Below are positions 49,997-58,814 of a DNA stretch of 64,000 nucleotides, piece by piece (within the stretch, counting starts at the first letter, position 1; each line of letters starts with the position of its first letter). The notes under the pieces were generated by a model. It was not told where the DNA came from. It saw only the letters and a program-made list of their open reading frames with translations, and searched no databases. The DNA comes from Nocardiopsis ganjiahuensis DSM 45031. GTDB lineage: Bacteria > Actinomycetota > Actinomycetes > Streptosporangiales > Streptosporangiaceae. The stretch lies in assembly GCF_000341085.1 (NCBI RefSeq), contig NZ_ANBA01000031.1:1-64000 (forward strand). The letters run 5' to 3'. Made by a program: the position numbers and the translations under genes.

Positions 49997-52900
49997 GTGG
50001 CGACCAGATCGGTCCCGCGACCTGCGCGCACCACCCCCAAGTCCCCAGGGGACCGGTCCCTGGTCATAGCGACACCACCACAGCTCCCCGAGAACGCCCC
50101 CGCGGGCAGTTCCGGGGCCATGATCATCATGCCGATCATCACCGGCTCGGGCTCTCTCCTGATGTCCATCACCATGGGCCACCGGCCGCTCATGGCCGTG
50201 GCCGGGGTGCTCATCATGGTCGCCAGCGTGATCGTCGGCATCATCATGTTCGTGTCCCAGTACAACGGCCCCCGCAAGCGCATTCGTGAGCAGCGGGAAC
50301 GGTACCTGGACTATCTGGACCAACTGCGCGAGATCATCCGGGACGTCGCCTCGACCCAGCGGGCCGACAACGCGTTCCGCCATCCGGATCCGGATCTTCT
50401 CACCGCACCGGCACGCTCGCGTTCCCGAAGATGGGAGCGGCGCGCGAGCGATCCGGACTTCCTCGAGGTCCGGGCCGGAACCGGGCTGCGTCCGCTGACC
50501 CGGCGCCTCCAGCTCAAGGTCGACACGTCCAACCCCCTGGTCGTCTACGACCCCGTCTGCCAGGGCGCGGCCGAGCAGCTGATCGACCTCTACGCCCAGG
50601 TCCCGGAGATGCCGCTGGTGATCCCGCTGCGGGAGCACGGTGTGGTGTCCATCGTGGGCGACCGCGCCGCCGGACGCGGGCTGGCCCGGGCGCTCGTCGC
50701 CCAGATGGCCGCCTTCCACTCCCCGCACGACCTGCGGATCGGCGTGGCCCGCGACGCACGGCTGCGCGCCCACTGGGAGTGGCTGAAGTGGCTGCCCCAC
50801 AACACCTTCGAGGACGCCCAGGACGGCCCGCTCCCGGCCCGTCTGGTCACCGTCAACAGCATGCAGATGGCCGACCTGCTGGCCGAGGAGATCGAGGCCC
50901 GCACGGTCGACCTGCAGAGGCGCCGCCAGAAGCCGCCGGGCCCCGGCACCCGGCGGCTGGTCGTCATCGTCGACGGGGAGCACCAGTCGACCCTGTCGGG
51001 CCTGACCGCCCAGGCTCCCGTCACCTCGCTGGCCGAACTCGGTATCCACGTGATCGCCCTGGTGAGCGACCGGCGGGAGGAGCCCGAAGGGGTCGACCTC
51101 CGACTCGTGGTCGACGCGGACGGCACCCTGGCCGAGGACACCGATCCCGCGCACGAGGAGGAGGGCGACGGGCACAGCCCCCTGAAGGGGCGGGCCGACC
51201 GGTCGAGCGTCGCCCACCTGACCACGCTGGCCCGTCTCCTGGCGCCGTTCGGCATCTCGGTCGCCGACAGCGACGACGCGATGCACGAGACGGTCGGCCT
51301 GCCCGAGATCCTCGGTGTGCCGGACGTGGCGCGCCTGGACACCGGGCGGACGTGGCGGCCGCGCAGTACCGGCGACTACCTCAGGGTTCCGATCGGCGTC
51401 GGCCCGCACGGCAACGTCGTCCTGCTGGACCTCAAGGAGTCGGCGTTCGGCGGCATGGGCCCGCACGGCCTGGTGGTCGGCGCCACGGGTTCGGGAAAGT
51501 CGGAGATGCTCCGGACCATGGTCGCCTCGTTGGTGATCAACCACGACCCCGAGCACCTCGCGCTGCTGCTCGTCGACTTCAAGGGCGGCGCCACCTTCGC
51601 CGACACCGACCGGCTGCCGCACAGCGCCGGGCTCATCACGAACCTGGCCGACGACGACTCGCTGGTGATGCGGTTCCGTGAGGCGACCTTCGGAGAGCTG
51701 ACCCGGCGCCAGCAGGTGCTCAAGGACGCGGGGAACCTGCCGAACCTGCACGCCTACGAGGCGGCCAGGGAGAACGACCCCACCCTCCGGCCGATGCCCC
51801 ATCTGCTCATCATCATCGACGAGTTCTCCGAGCTGCTCACCGCGCACCCGGACTTCGCGGAGCTGTTCGTGGCCATCGGCCGCATCGGCCGTTCCATCGG
51901 GGTCCACCTGCTGCTGGCCACGCAGCGCCTGGAGCCCGGCAAGATCAAGGGCCTGGAGTCGCACCTGTCCTACCGGGTGGGTCTGCGCACGTTCTCCGAG
52001 GCGGAGAGCCGCGAGGCGATCGGGGTCGGGGACGCCTACCACCTGCCGCCGGAGCCGGGATCGGGCTACCTGAAGGTGGACACCTCGGTGTTCGAGCGGT
52101 TCAAGGCCGCCATGGTCTCCCAGCCGTATGTGCCCCCCGTGCCCGAGGAGGAGCAGGAGGAGAAGGAGGTCCCCGTCCTCCCCCTGCTCTCCTACAACGG
52201 GCTCGACAAGGCCCTGGGGACCGGTTCGGCCCTCTCCTCGCTGATGGACTCCCTCGCCCCGGACGCCAAGGGCGAGCGGTCCCAGCCCAAGGAGGAGTCC
52301 AGGACCACGCTGCAGGTCACGATCGACCGCATCGTCGAGTCGGGCGCCGACCGCGTGCGCCCGGTCTGGCTGCCGCCGCTGCCCGAGGTGCTGTCGCTCG
52401 ACACCGTCCTGCACCACCTGGGCGAGTCCGAGGGCATGGACTCCGAGGGCGTGGAGCCGGAGCCGTCCGAGGTCCGGGCGGTCATCGGCCTGACCGACAT
52501 CCCGCGCGAGCAGAAGGTGGTGCCCACCGAACTGGACTTCACCGGCGGGGAGAGCAACATCGTCCTGCTGGGCGGCCCGCAGTCCGGCAAGTCGACACTG
52601 CTGCGCACCCTCATCGCCGGCCTCGCCTGGCGCTACCCCCCGGGCCGGGTCGCCGTGTACGCGATCGACTACGGGGGCGGCGCCCTCCAGGCGATGGAGG
52701 ACCTTCCGCACGTCGCGGGTGTGGCCGGCCGCACCGATCCCGAACGCGTCCAGCGCGTGCTCGTCGACGTGCGCACCCAGCTCGACCGCCGGCAGCGGCT
52801 GATGCGCAAGCACCGCCTCGACTCACCGGCGGCGCTGCGCCAGGCGCGCGCGGACGGCTCCGTACCCCGCGGCACCATCGGCGACATCTTCCTCCTGATC

Positions 52901-54040
52901 GACGGCTGGGCCGCCGTGCGCGAGGACTACGAGGAGGCCGACGACCTCGTCATGGACATCGCCACGCGGGGGCCGTCCCTGGGCATCCACACCATCCTGT
53001 CGGGGGCCTCGAACACCCAGATCCGGTCGCGCCTCCAGGCGCTGTTCGGCGGTCGGATGGAGCTGCGCCTCAGCGACCCGATGGATTCCGGGCTCTCCCG
53101 GAGGGTCGCCGAGACCCTGCCCAAGGACGTCCCCGGACGCGGCATGCGCGCCGACGAACGGCACTTCCACATCGCCCTCCCCCGCGTCGACGCCCGCGTG
53201 AGCACGGACGACGTCACCGACGGGATCGCGGACCTGGTCAAGCGGGTCCGGGAGCGTTGGCCGCAGAGCGCGGTACAGGGGGTCAGGACCCTGCCGGAGA
53301 AGGTGCAGCTGGACCGCCTCGTCAAGGGCCACCAGATGAGCCGGCGCAACAACCAGCTGGTCCTGGGCCTGGCGGAGAGCACGCTGAGCCCCACCATGAC
53401 CAACCTCGCCAAGGACCCCCACGTGCTGGCCTTCGGCGATCCGAAGACCGGCAAGAGCGCGTTCGTGCGGGGCATGGTCAAGCAGATCATCCAACGCTCC
53501 CCGGAGGAGATCGGCGTGGTGATGGTCGACTTCCGCCGGAGCCACCTCGAGCTGGTTCCCGAAAGCCACCTGCTCTCCTACTGCACCAACGCGGACCAGA
53601 CGGCGGCCGTGGCCAAGAGCCTGGCCAAGTCGCTCAAGGAACGGCTGCCCGGCCCGGACGTGACCCCCCGCCAGCTCCGCGAGCGCAGTTGGTGGAAGGG
53701 CCTGGACCTGTACATCGTGGTCGACGACATGGACATGCTCGGCACACGGAACAACCCCCTGGCCCCCCTGGCGCCCTTCATCTCCCAGGGCTCCGACCTG
53801 GGGCTGCACATCGTGGCCGCCCGCAGGACCGGCGGAGCCGGCCGGGCGCTCTTCGAACCGGTGACCCAGGCGCTGAACGATATGGCCACTCCCGGCATCC
53901 TCTTCTCCGGGGACCGTCGCGAGGGCCGCCTCTCGAACGGCATCGCCTCCAAGGAGCTCCCCGCGGGCCGGGCCCAGCTGGCCCTGCGCGGCAAACGCCC
54001 GGAACTACTGCAGGTGGGGTGGAGCGAACCACCCGCCTGA
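49997..54040 (+). CDS. eccC: EccC, FtsK/SpoIIIE-type ATPase of type VII secretion
   Basis: 1347 residues. Two N-terminal membrane helices (about 40-60 and 65-90) precede three ATPase domains. Walker A lysines are Lys501 (GATGSGKSEM), Lys865 (GGPQSGKSTL) and Lys1153 (GDPKTGKSAF). The first Walker B is HLLIIIDEFSELL. This is the single-chain EccC form, the motor that recognises WXG100-type substrates and couples ATP hydrolysis to secretion. GTG 49997 is preceded by GGAAGAGAGAAAG. It is followed by the esx pair. All three P-loops are intact, unlike some EccC proteins where later domains have decayed. Confidence 0.95.
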   Translation: MATRSVPRPARTTPKSPGDRSLVIATPPQLPENAPAGSSGAMIIMPIITGSGSLLMSITMGHRPLMAVAGVLIMVASVIVGIIMFVSQYNGPRKRIREQRERYLDYLDQLREIIRDVASTQRADNAFRHPDPDLLTAPARSRSRRWERRASDPDFLEVRAGTGLRPLTRRLQLKVDTSNPLVVYDPVCQGAAEQLIDLYAQVPEMPLVIPLREHGVVSIVGDRAAGRGLARALVAQMAAFHSPHDLRIGVARDARLRAHWEWLKWLPHNTFEDAQDGPLPARLVTVNSMQMADLLAEEIEARTVDLQRRRQKPPGPGTRRLVVIVDGEHQSTLSGLTAQAPVTSLAELGIHVIALVSDRREEPEGVDLRLVVDADGTLAEDTDPAHEEEGDGHSPLKGRADRSSVAHLTTLARLLAPFGISVADSDDAMHETVGLPEILGVPDVARLDTGRTWRPRSTGDYLRVPIGVGPHGNVVLLDLKESAFGGMGPHGLVVGATGSGKSEMLRTMVASLVINHDPEHLALLLVDFKGGATFADTDRLPHSAGLITNLADDDSLVMRFREATFGELTRRQQVLKDAGNLPNLHAYEAARENDPTLRPMPHLLIIIDEFSELLTAHPDFAELFVAIGRIGRSIGVHLLLATQRLEPGKIKGLESHLSYRVGLRTFSEAESREAIGVGDAYHLPPEPGSGYLKVDTSVFERFKAAMVSQPYVPPVPEEEQEEKEVPVLPLLSYNGLDKALGTGSALSSLMDSLAPDAKGERSQPKEESRTTLQVTIDRIVESGADRVRPVWLPPLPEVLSLDTVLHHLGESEGMDSEGVEPEPSEVRAVIGLTDIPREQKVVPTELDFTGGESNIVLLGGPQSGKSTLLRTLIAGLAWRYPPGRVAVYAIDYGGGALQAMEDLPHVAGVAGRTDPERVQRVLVDVRTQLDRRQRLMRKHRLDSPAALRQARADGSVPRGTIGDIFLLIDGWAAVREDYEEADDLVMDIATRGPSLGIHTILSGASNTQIRSRLQALFGGRMELRLSDPMDSGLSRRVAETLPKDVPGRGMRADERHFHIALPRVDARVSTDDVTDGIADLVKRVRERWPQSAVQGVRTLPEKVQLDRLVKGHQMSRRNNQLVLGLAESTLSPTMTNLAKDPHVLAFGDPKTGKSAFVRGMVKQIIQRSPEEIGVVMVDFRRSHLELVPESHLLSYCTNADQTAAVAKSLAKSLKERLPGPDVTPRQLRERSWWKGLDLYIVVDDMDMLGTRNNPLAPLAPFISQGSDLGLHIVAARRTGGAGRALFEPVTQALNDMATPGILFSGDRREGRLSNGIASKELPAGRAQLALRGKRPELLQVGWSEPPA

Positions 54041-54262
54041 GGAACAGAGAGGAACCATGTGTGCCCGACCGGCAGCCCTGCGTGTGCCCTTCGGTTCGGA
54101 ACCACCGGTAAAACCTTGATCACCGCCGGGAATCCGGTTCGTTGACCGGGCGACACCGGTTTGACTATCGTCCACATCGACCGACACAAGACGTCCCTCG
54201 CATCACCGTCTTCTCCCTGAACCCGGCGGTCGCATTCCCCATCACCCGATAAGGAACTGACC
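54041..54262 (+). promoter_or_regulatory. Intergenic region upstream of the esx pair
   Basis: 222 bases between eccC and the first Esx gene, lower in GC around 54110-54180. It is large enough for a separate, stronger promoter for the secreted proteins. AAGGAAC lies 8 nt before ATG 54263. No clear promoter or palindrome was picked out. Confidence 0.4.
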
Positions 54263-54601
54263 ATGAGCAACGACCATCTCGATCTATCGAACGTCAACGC
54301 GATGGGCGAGGGCAGCACGGGAACCCTCGACCAGGCCGACGCGATGACCCAGGACATCCGCAACCTCGTGGGGGACATCGAGGGCATCCCGGAAGGTCTG
54401 CGCGGCCCCGAGGCCCCCTTCAGCTCCGCGGGCTCGAGCCTGGTGGAGGCCTTCAGCGGCCTGATGACCTGGTGCCAGACCAACGGCATGAACCTGTCCG
54501 ACGCCCAGGCCGAGCTGAACCGCATCTCGGGTGAGGCGGAGGAGACCTACACCGCCGCGGCCGCCGAGATCGACCCCCTGGCGCGCGGCGTCAACGGCTG
54601 A
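54263..54601 (+). CDS. Esx/WXG100-like secreted protein 1
   Basis: 112 residues, acidic, all-helical, no signal peptide: the expected form for an ESAT-6-family ESX substrate. The predicted hairpin turn carries LMTWCQTNGMNL, a W-x-x-x-N-G variant rather than strict W-x-G. It probably dimerises with the product of the next gene (50 bases away) and is exported by EccC. The Cys beside the turn Trp is unusual for this family. AAGGAAC precedes ATG 54263. Fold assignment comes from size, composition, position and the Trp; homology is weak. Confidence 0.75.
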   Translation: MSNDHLDLSNVNAMGEGSTGTLDQADAMTQDIRNLVGDIEGIPEGLRGPEAPFSSAGSSLVEAFSGLMTWCQTNGMNLSDAQAELNRISGEAEETYTAAAAEIDPLARGVNG

Positions 54602-54650
54602 ACCCCTTCAGCGAATCGGTAGTCAGTTCAAGGCCTGAGAGGAAGACGAC

Positions 54651-54944
54651 ATGTCGGACCAGCACTTCAGCAGAATCAGTTCGATGGAGAACACCTCCAT
54701 GGACCTCTCGGACGCCCACGGGCGTTTCGAGAACATCATGGAGGCGCTCATGACCACCGCCAACAGCACCTTCGGTGCGTGGGAGGGCGCGGGTCGTGAA
54801 ACCGCCATGTCCAACAGCGAAGAGTTCAACAGCAAATACGAGGAAGTGCAGGGCGCTTTCCAGAACCTCGTGGGCGCCAACGACGAGGTGATCGACAAGA
54901 TGCGCGGAATGCACGGCAAGCTCGAATCGATCTTCCTCCGGTAA
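54651..54944 (+). CDS. WXG100-family secreted protein 2
   Basis: 97 residues with the W-x-G motif (FGAWEGAGRETAM) centrally, at about residue 44, flanked by two long amphipathic helices. This is a standard WXG100 protein. A Y-x-x-x-(D/E)-like sorting signal appears as YEEVQGAFQNL in the second helix. It is the likely heterodimer partner of the preceding product. GAGAGGAAG lies upstream of ATG 54651. The gene order EccC, Esx1, Esx2 fits an ESX core operon. Confidence 0.9.
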   Translation: MSDQHFSRISSMENTSMDLSDAHGRFENIMEALMTTANSTFGAWEGAGRETAMSNSEEFNSKYEEVQGAFQNLVGANDEVIDKMRGMHGKLESIFLR

Positions 54945-54955
54945 GATCTCCGACG

Positions 54956-55312
54956 ATGTCTACCGCCGTACCCTCTCCTCCGCCGGCCGACCCGGATCCG
55001 CACCTCCCCGAGGCCTTCCACTACACGCCGGACGAGGAGAAGTACGTCCTCCAGGCCGATGCCCTGCGGCATCGCCAGCTGCGGTCCGCGATCCTCTACG
55101 GGTCGAGCCGCTACTGGCGCCGCCGTCAGCGGGTCTGGCCGGCCGTGATCGGCGGGCTCATCCTCACCGCCCTGGTCTGCGGGGTCATCGCGCTCATCGG
55201 AGCCTTCGACCGGCAGCAGGGGGTGAACGAGGAACGCGGGATCGGGCAGTACCGCCAGCAGTCCGCCCCGGCCCTCGTGGTCGACACGCCCCTGCTGCCG
55301 CACCGGCTCTGA
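54956..55312 (+). CDS. Small single-span membrane protein of the ESX locus
   Basis: 118 residues. A Pro-rich N-terminus and a basic helix (DALRHRQLRSAILYGSSRYW, RRRQRVW) precede a single membrane segment near residues 61-82 (VIGGLILTALVCGVIALIGA), then a ~35-residue outer tail. The positive-inside rule places the N-terminus in the cytoplasm. It sits where EccB or EccE would be expected but is much shorter, and I see no similarity to either. It follows WXG100 protein 2 by 11 bases, so it is cotranscribed. Function unknown; a membrane-complex accessory is a reasonable guess. Confidence 0.75.
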   Translation: MSTAVPSPPPADPDPHLPEAFHYTPDEEKYVLQADALRHRQLRSAILYGSSRYWRRRQRVWPAVIGGLILTALVCGVIALIGAFDRQQGVNEERGIGQYRQQSAPALVVDTPLLPHRL

Positions 55313-55360
55313 CGTACCGGCCTGATACACCCACCACCACGAACAGGGGGCGAAACTTCC

Positions 55361-57418
55361 GTGTCCGGCTCCGCACCCGCCCCGTCGTGGGCCCCTGGGT
55401 ACGACACCGCAGGACCGGTCCGCCAGGGCCTCCGCGCCCGGATCGTGCGCGCCACCCGGACCACCAGCGGGGCCGACGTCGTCCTCAAGATCCTCTCCCT
55501 CGAAGAGGGGCGGACCGAGCTCGAGTGGTTGCGCGACCTGTCCTCCGTGCCGGGGGTGGTGCCCCTGGTGGACGCGGGGAACACCACCACTGGCGAGATG
55601 TTCGTGGCCCTGCCCTACTACCCGGACGGGTCCTTCGCGGACATGCTGTCCCGGATGGGGCCGGCACCCATCCTGGAGGCCTCCGCCGTGGCGAGGAGCG
55701 TCGCGGTCGCCCTGGGCGCCCTGCACGCCCGGGGCTCGACACACAACGGGGTCGCCCCCGGCAACGTCCTGCGGGCCGGCCGGACCCCGGTCCTGACGGG
55801 GTTCGGTGTCACCCATCCGACCGGACAGTTCCTGGCCCCGCCCCCGCCGGGAGCTGAGGCGTTCGTCCACTCGCCACCCGAGGCCCTGAGGGGTGAGCCC
55901 AGGAGCCCCGCCTCCGACGTCTACATGCTGGCGTCGACAGTGTGGACGCTGCTCGTGGGCCGTGCCCCCTTCGCCGCCACCGACGGCAGCCCGTTCGACC
56001 CCCGCGCCTACGCCGGCCGGGTCCTCAACGAACCCGCGCCGCCGGTGCCGCGCTCGGACGTCTCGCGCAAACTGCGCGGCGTCCTCTCCCGTGCCCTCTC
56101 CAAACAGGCGGAGCACCGGTACCCGACCATGGCGGAGTTCAGCGCCGCCTTCGAGCAGGCCCGGACCTCGCGCCCCGCGACGACGGTGTCCGGCGGGACC
56201 GGTGGTCAGCCCGCCCCTCCGGGCCCGCAGAGCTCCATGACGGGTCCGAGGGCTCCCCTGAGCGGGCCCCAGGCCCCGTTCACACCTGCGCCCCCGATGA
56301 GCGGACCCCAGGTCCCGCCCAACGGGCCTCCCGCTCCCCTGAGCGGGCCCCAGACCCCGATCACACCTGCGCCCCCCATGAGCGGACCCCAGGTCCCGCT
56401 CACACCTACCCCTCCGATGAGCGGACCACAGGTCCCGCCCAACGGGCCCCCCGCTCCCGTGAGCGGACCACAGGTCCCGTTCACACCTGTGCCCCCGCCA
56501 CCGCCGCCTGTCGAGGCCGACCACCCGGCTCCAGCCGCGCCCAGTGCTCCGCCGGCCCACGAGACGCCCCGCCCGGTCGAGCGCGCCCTGCCCACACCCG
56601 CCGAACGAGCGGCGCGGGGAGCGGTTCCCGAGACCTCCGCGAACACCACGGCGGACATCGCCATGGCGCGGCTCCGGGGCGAGGAGATCTCCCCCCTGAT
56701 CACCTGGTCGCGCCTGAAGGGGTGGTCGGGCGTCACCGAGGACTCCTACCTGCCCGTGGACGAGGAGGATTCCGAGGCCGAGACCGAGGCCGGACCGGTG
56801 TGGGATCCGGTCGCACACGAGCCCCCGGGCCGACCGCGCTGGCGCGAGCACCTGCACATCGCGGTGACGGTCTGCGGTGTCCTCGTCGTGGGCCTGGCGG
56901 CCAGCGCCTTCGGCGCGGTCAACTCCCCCGAGCCCTCGGTCGCCGCGGCGGAGGCCGAGGAGACCGAGGAGGCCGCCGATCCCGCTCCGGAGGAGGCCCC
57001 GCCCGAACCGGTGGCCGAGCCCTCGCCCCCGCCCGAGGTGAGCCCTCCGTCCGAGGTCCGGCTGGAGGACACCCTCAGCGCCGTCACCGTGTCCTGGACC
57101 GACCACACCGGCGGCACGGGTTCGTACTTCGTCGTCGGCGGAAGGCAGGGCTTCGAGCCCCTGACCCTGGCGCGGACCGGCCCGGGCGCGGTGACCGCGC
57201 AGATCACCGTCGACGACACCCAGGCCGAGTACTGCTTCACCGTGGTCGCGGTCGACGGCGGTTCGGCACCCGCCGAGGAGGTCTGCACGACGCGTGCGGC
57301 CGAACGCCAGGCCGAGGCCGACCGCCTGGCCGAGGAGGAGGCCGCCGAAGAGGAGGAAGAGGAGGAGGAAGACGACCCGCAGCCCTCGCCGTCGCCTTCG
57401 CCGAGCCCTCGTGACTGA
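55361..57418 (+). CDS. Pseudokinase with Pro-rich repeats and FN3-like outer domain
   Basis: 685 residues. The N-terminal ~270 residues have a Hanks-kinase fold (SGADVVLKILSL, SASDVYMLAS-like region AASDVY/PASDVYMLAS, LRGVLSRALSKQAEHRYPTM). The catalytic HRD is replaced by HNG (128-130) and DFG by GFG (LTGFGVT), so it should be inactive. Residues ~295-385 contain six SGPQ repeats. A membrane helix lies at ~498-520 (VTVCGVLVVGLAASAFGAV). The outer part is an FN3-like domain (~560-645; LSAVTVSWTDHTGGTGSYFV) and an acidic tail. GTG 55361 is the first sensible start. It is within the ESX transcription unit and may regulate or scaffold it. Confidence 0.8.
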   Translation: MSGSAPAPSWAPGYDTAGPVRQGLRARIVRATRTTSGADVVLKILSLEEGRTELEWLRDLSSVPGVVPLVDAGNTTTGEMFVALPYYPDGSFADMLSRMGPAPILEASAVARSVAVALGALHARGSTHNGVAPGNVLRAGRTPVLTGFGVTHPTGQFLAPPPPGAEAFVHSPPEALRGEPRSPASDVYMLASTVWTLLVGRAPFAATDGSPFDPRAYAGRVLNEPAPPVPRSDVSRKLRGVLSRALSKQAEHRYPTMAEFSAAFEQARTSRPATTVSGGTGGQPAPPGPQSSMTGPRAPLSGPQAPFTPAPPMSGPQVPPNGPPAPLSGPQTPITPAPPMSGPQVPLTPTPPMSGPQVPPNGPPAPVSGPQVPFTPVPPPPPPVEADHPAPAAPSAPPAHETPRPVERALPTPAERAARGAVPETSANTTADIAMARLRGEEISPLITWSRLKGWSGVTEDSYLPVDEEDSEAETEAGPVWDPVAHEPPGRPRWREHLHIAVTVCGVLVVGLAASAFGAVNSPEPSVAAAEAEETEEAADPAPEEAPPEPVAEPSPPPEVSPPSEVRLEDTLSAVTVSWTDHTGGTGSYFVVGGRQGFEPLTLARTGPGAVTAQITVDDTQAEYCFTVVAVDGGSAPAEEVCTTRAAERQAEADRLAEEEAAEEEEEEEEDDPQPSPSPSPSPRD
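56252..56500 (+). repeat. Imperfect tandem repeats encoding SGPQ-rich linker
   Basis: About 250 bases of degenerate tandem repeat inside the pseudokinase gene. They encode six copies of an SGPQ(V/A/T)P-centred unit interleaved with TPAPPM and NGPPAP. Such Pro-rich coding repeats expand and contract easily. Confidence 0.8.
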
Positions 57419-57555
57419 GTACCGCCGCCGGTCCGCGACCCGTCCCCGGATAACGTGGGAATCAGGGACAACCGTGACGCCCCGCCGGTGATCCCATTCT
57501 CTGGAACCACTCGCTTCCCCTTCATCCCGGATCCCTCTTCTCCGAAAGGCGAACC

Positions 57556-58704
57556 ATGCGGCGCTCCCTCGCCTTGGCCTCGGCCGTGTGCCTGCTCGCC
57601 GTGACGGCGTGCGATTCCTCCTCGGACTCCTCCGACGGGGAGCCGGAAACCGTCGAGGAACTCGCCGAGGGCGGGTTGGTCGGGCTGGCCCTGGTGCACC
57701 GGGGCTTCGAGGCGGGAGACCCGGAGACCGAGCAGGTACTGGTCTTCCACGACCCCGGCACCGGGGCGCCCGTGCAGAGGATCGACCTCCCGGACGGGGC
57801 CCTGGACCCGATGGCGCCCGCAGTCCCCGTCCACAAGCAGTTCTCCGAGGACTGGCAGTACTTCGCGTTCGTCACCGCCGAACCCAACGCCGTGCACCTG
57901 GCCGTCCTGACCGATCCGCAGGAGGCCGGGGCCGAGGGTGCGGACGGCGAGGCCGGCGAGGGTGGCGAGGCCGGAGTGTTCTCGTACCTGCCGGTCGAGT
58001 CCATCCCCGCGGGAGGGGACGAGACCCTGTCAGCACCGGCGATCCACGGCGACCGCCTCTGGTTCGCCTCCGCCCAGGGCGCCGGCCAGCCGCCCCAGCT
58101 CATGTCGGTGCCGTTGGAGGCGCCCGCGGGCACCCCCAGCCAGGAGGGCAGCCTCGCCCTCGGCGAAGGACAGCGGCCCAGTGACTGGACGCTCACGCCG
58201 GACGGTTCCCTGCACATCCGTAACAGCGTGCCCACCGAGCAGGTGACCGGCGGCGAGGGCAACCTCGTGGTCCGTTCGACCAACGGCAGCGTCGTCAACG
58301 CCACCCTCAACACCGGCGGCGAGCAGTGGCAGACCTTCGACGACGCCCCTGTATGGGGCGGTGAGCGGGCCCTGCTCCGCCCCGACGGTACCGGGGAGGG
58401 CGGCCCCAACGGCGCCTACCTGCTGGAGGTCGAGGACCAGGGGCACAGCGCCACGCGGCTGCTGGAGGACGAGCCCAGCCCGGTCGTGCAGTACGCCCTC
58501 GCACCGGAGCGGGACGCGATCCTGCTCCAGACCGAGGAGAAGTGGTTCCGGGTGGACCTGGAGGACGGCGCGGTGACGGAGACCGCGGAGGCCTTCCCCC
58601 GCTACCACGACACCTCCATGGACGGCTGGCCCCTGGTCGTGCGCTGGTCGCAGGAACCGCCCGCCGACCCTGACGCCGACCCCAGCGAGAGCCCGGGCTC
58701 CTAG
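57556..58704 (+). CDS. Lipoprotein of the ESX locus
   Basis: 382 residues. The signal peptide ends in a lipobox (LLAVTACDSSSDSS), so it is membrane-anchored outside. The mature protein is acidic with propeller-like strands (WQYFAFVTAEPNAVHLAV, SDWTLTPDGSLHIRN) and an internal Glu/Gly/Ala insertion near residues 120-140. Only a weak resemblance to the lipoproteins on the other side of the locus is visible, mainly the repeating beta pattern. ATG 57556 has GAAAGGCGAACC upstream. It follows the pseudokinase by 137 bases. Function unknown. Confidence 0.75.
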   Translation: MRRSLALASAVCLLAVTACDSSSDSSDGEPETVEELAEGGLVGLALVHRGFEAGDPETEQVLVFHDPGTGAPVQRIDLPDGALDPMAPAVPVHKQFSEDWQYFAFVTAEPNAVHLAVLTDPQEAGAEGADGEAGEGGEAGVFSYLPVESIPAGGDETLSAPAIHGDRLWFASAQGAGQPPQLMSVPLEAPAGTPSQEGSLALGEGQRPSDWTLTPDGSLHIRNSVPTEQVTGGEGNLVVRSTNGSVVNATLNTGGEQWQTFDDAPVWGGERALLRPDGTGEGGPNGAYLLEVEDQGHSATRLLEDEPSPVVQYALAPERDAILLQTEEKWFRVDLEDGAVTETAEAFPRYHDTSMDGWPLVVRWSQEPPADPDADPSESPGS

Positions 58705-58814
58705 TACCCGCGCCCGCGGTCACCGCGCGTGGTGTGACGTGGGCCGTATCACTTTCCCCGGAGCTCCGATAGCTTTGGCTGGTTTCGGCCGCACGGTTGT
58801 TCGGAGGTCGCCCG

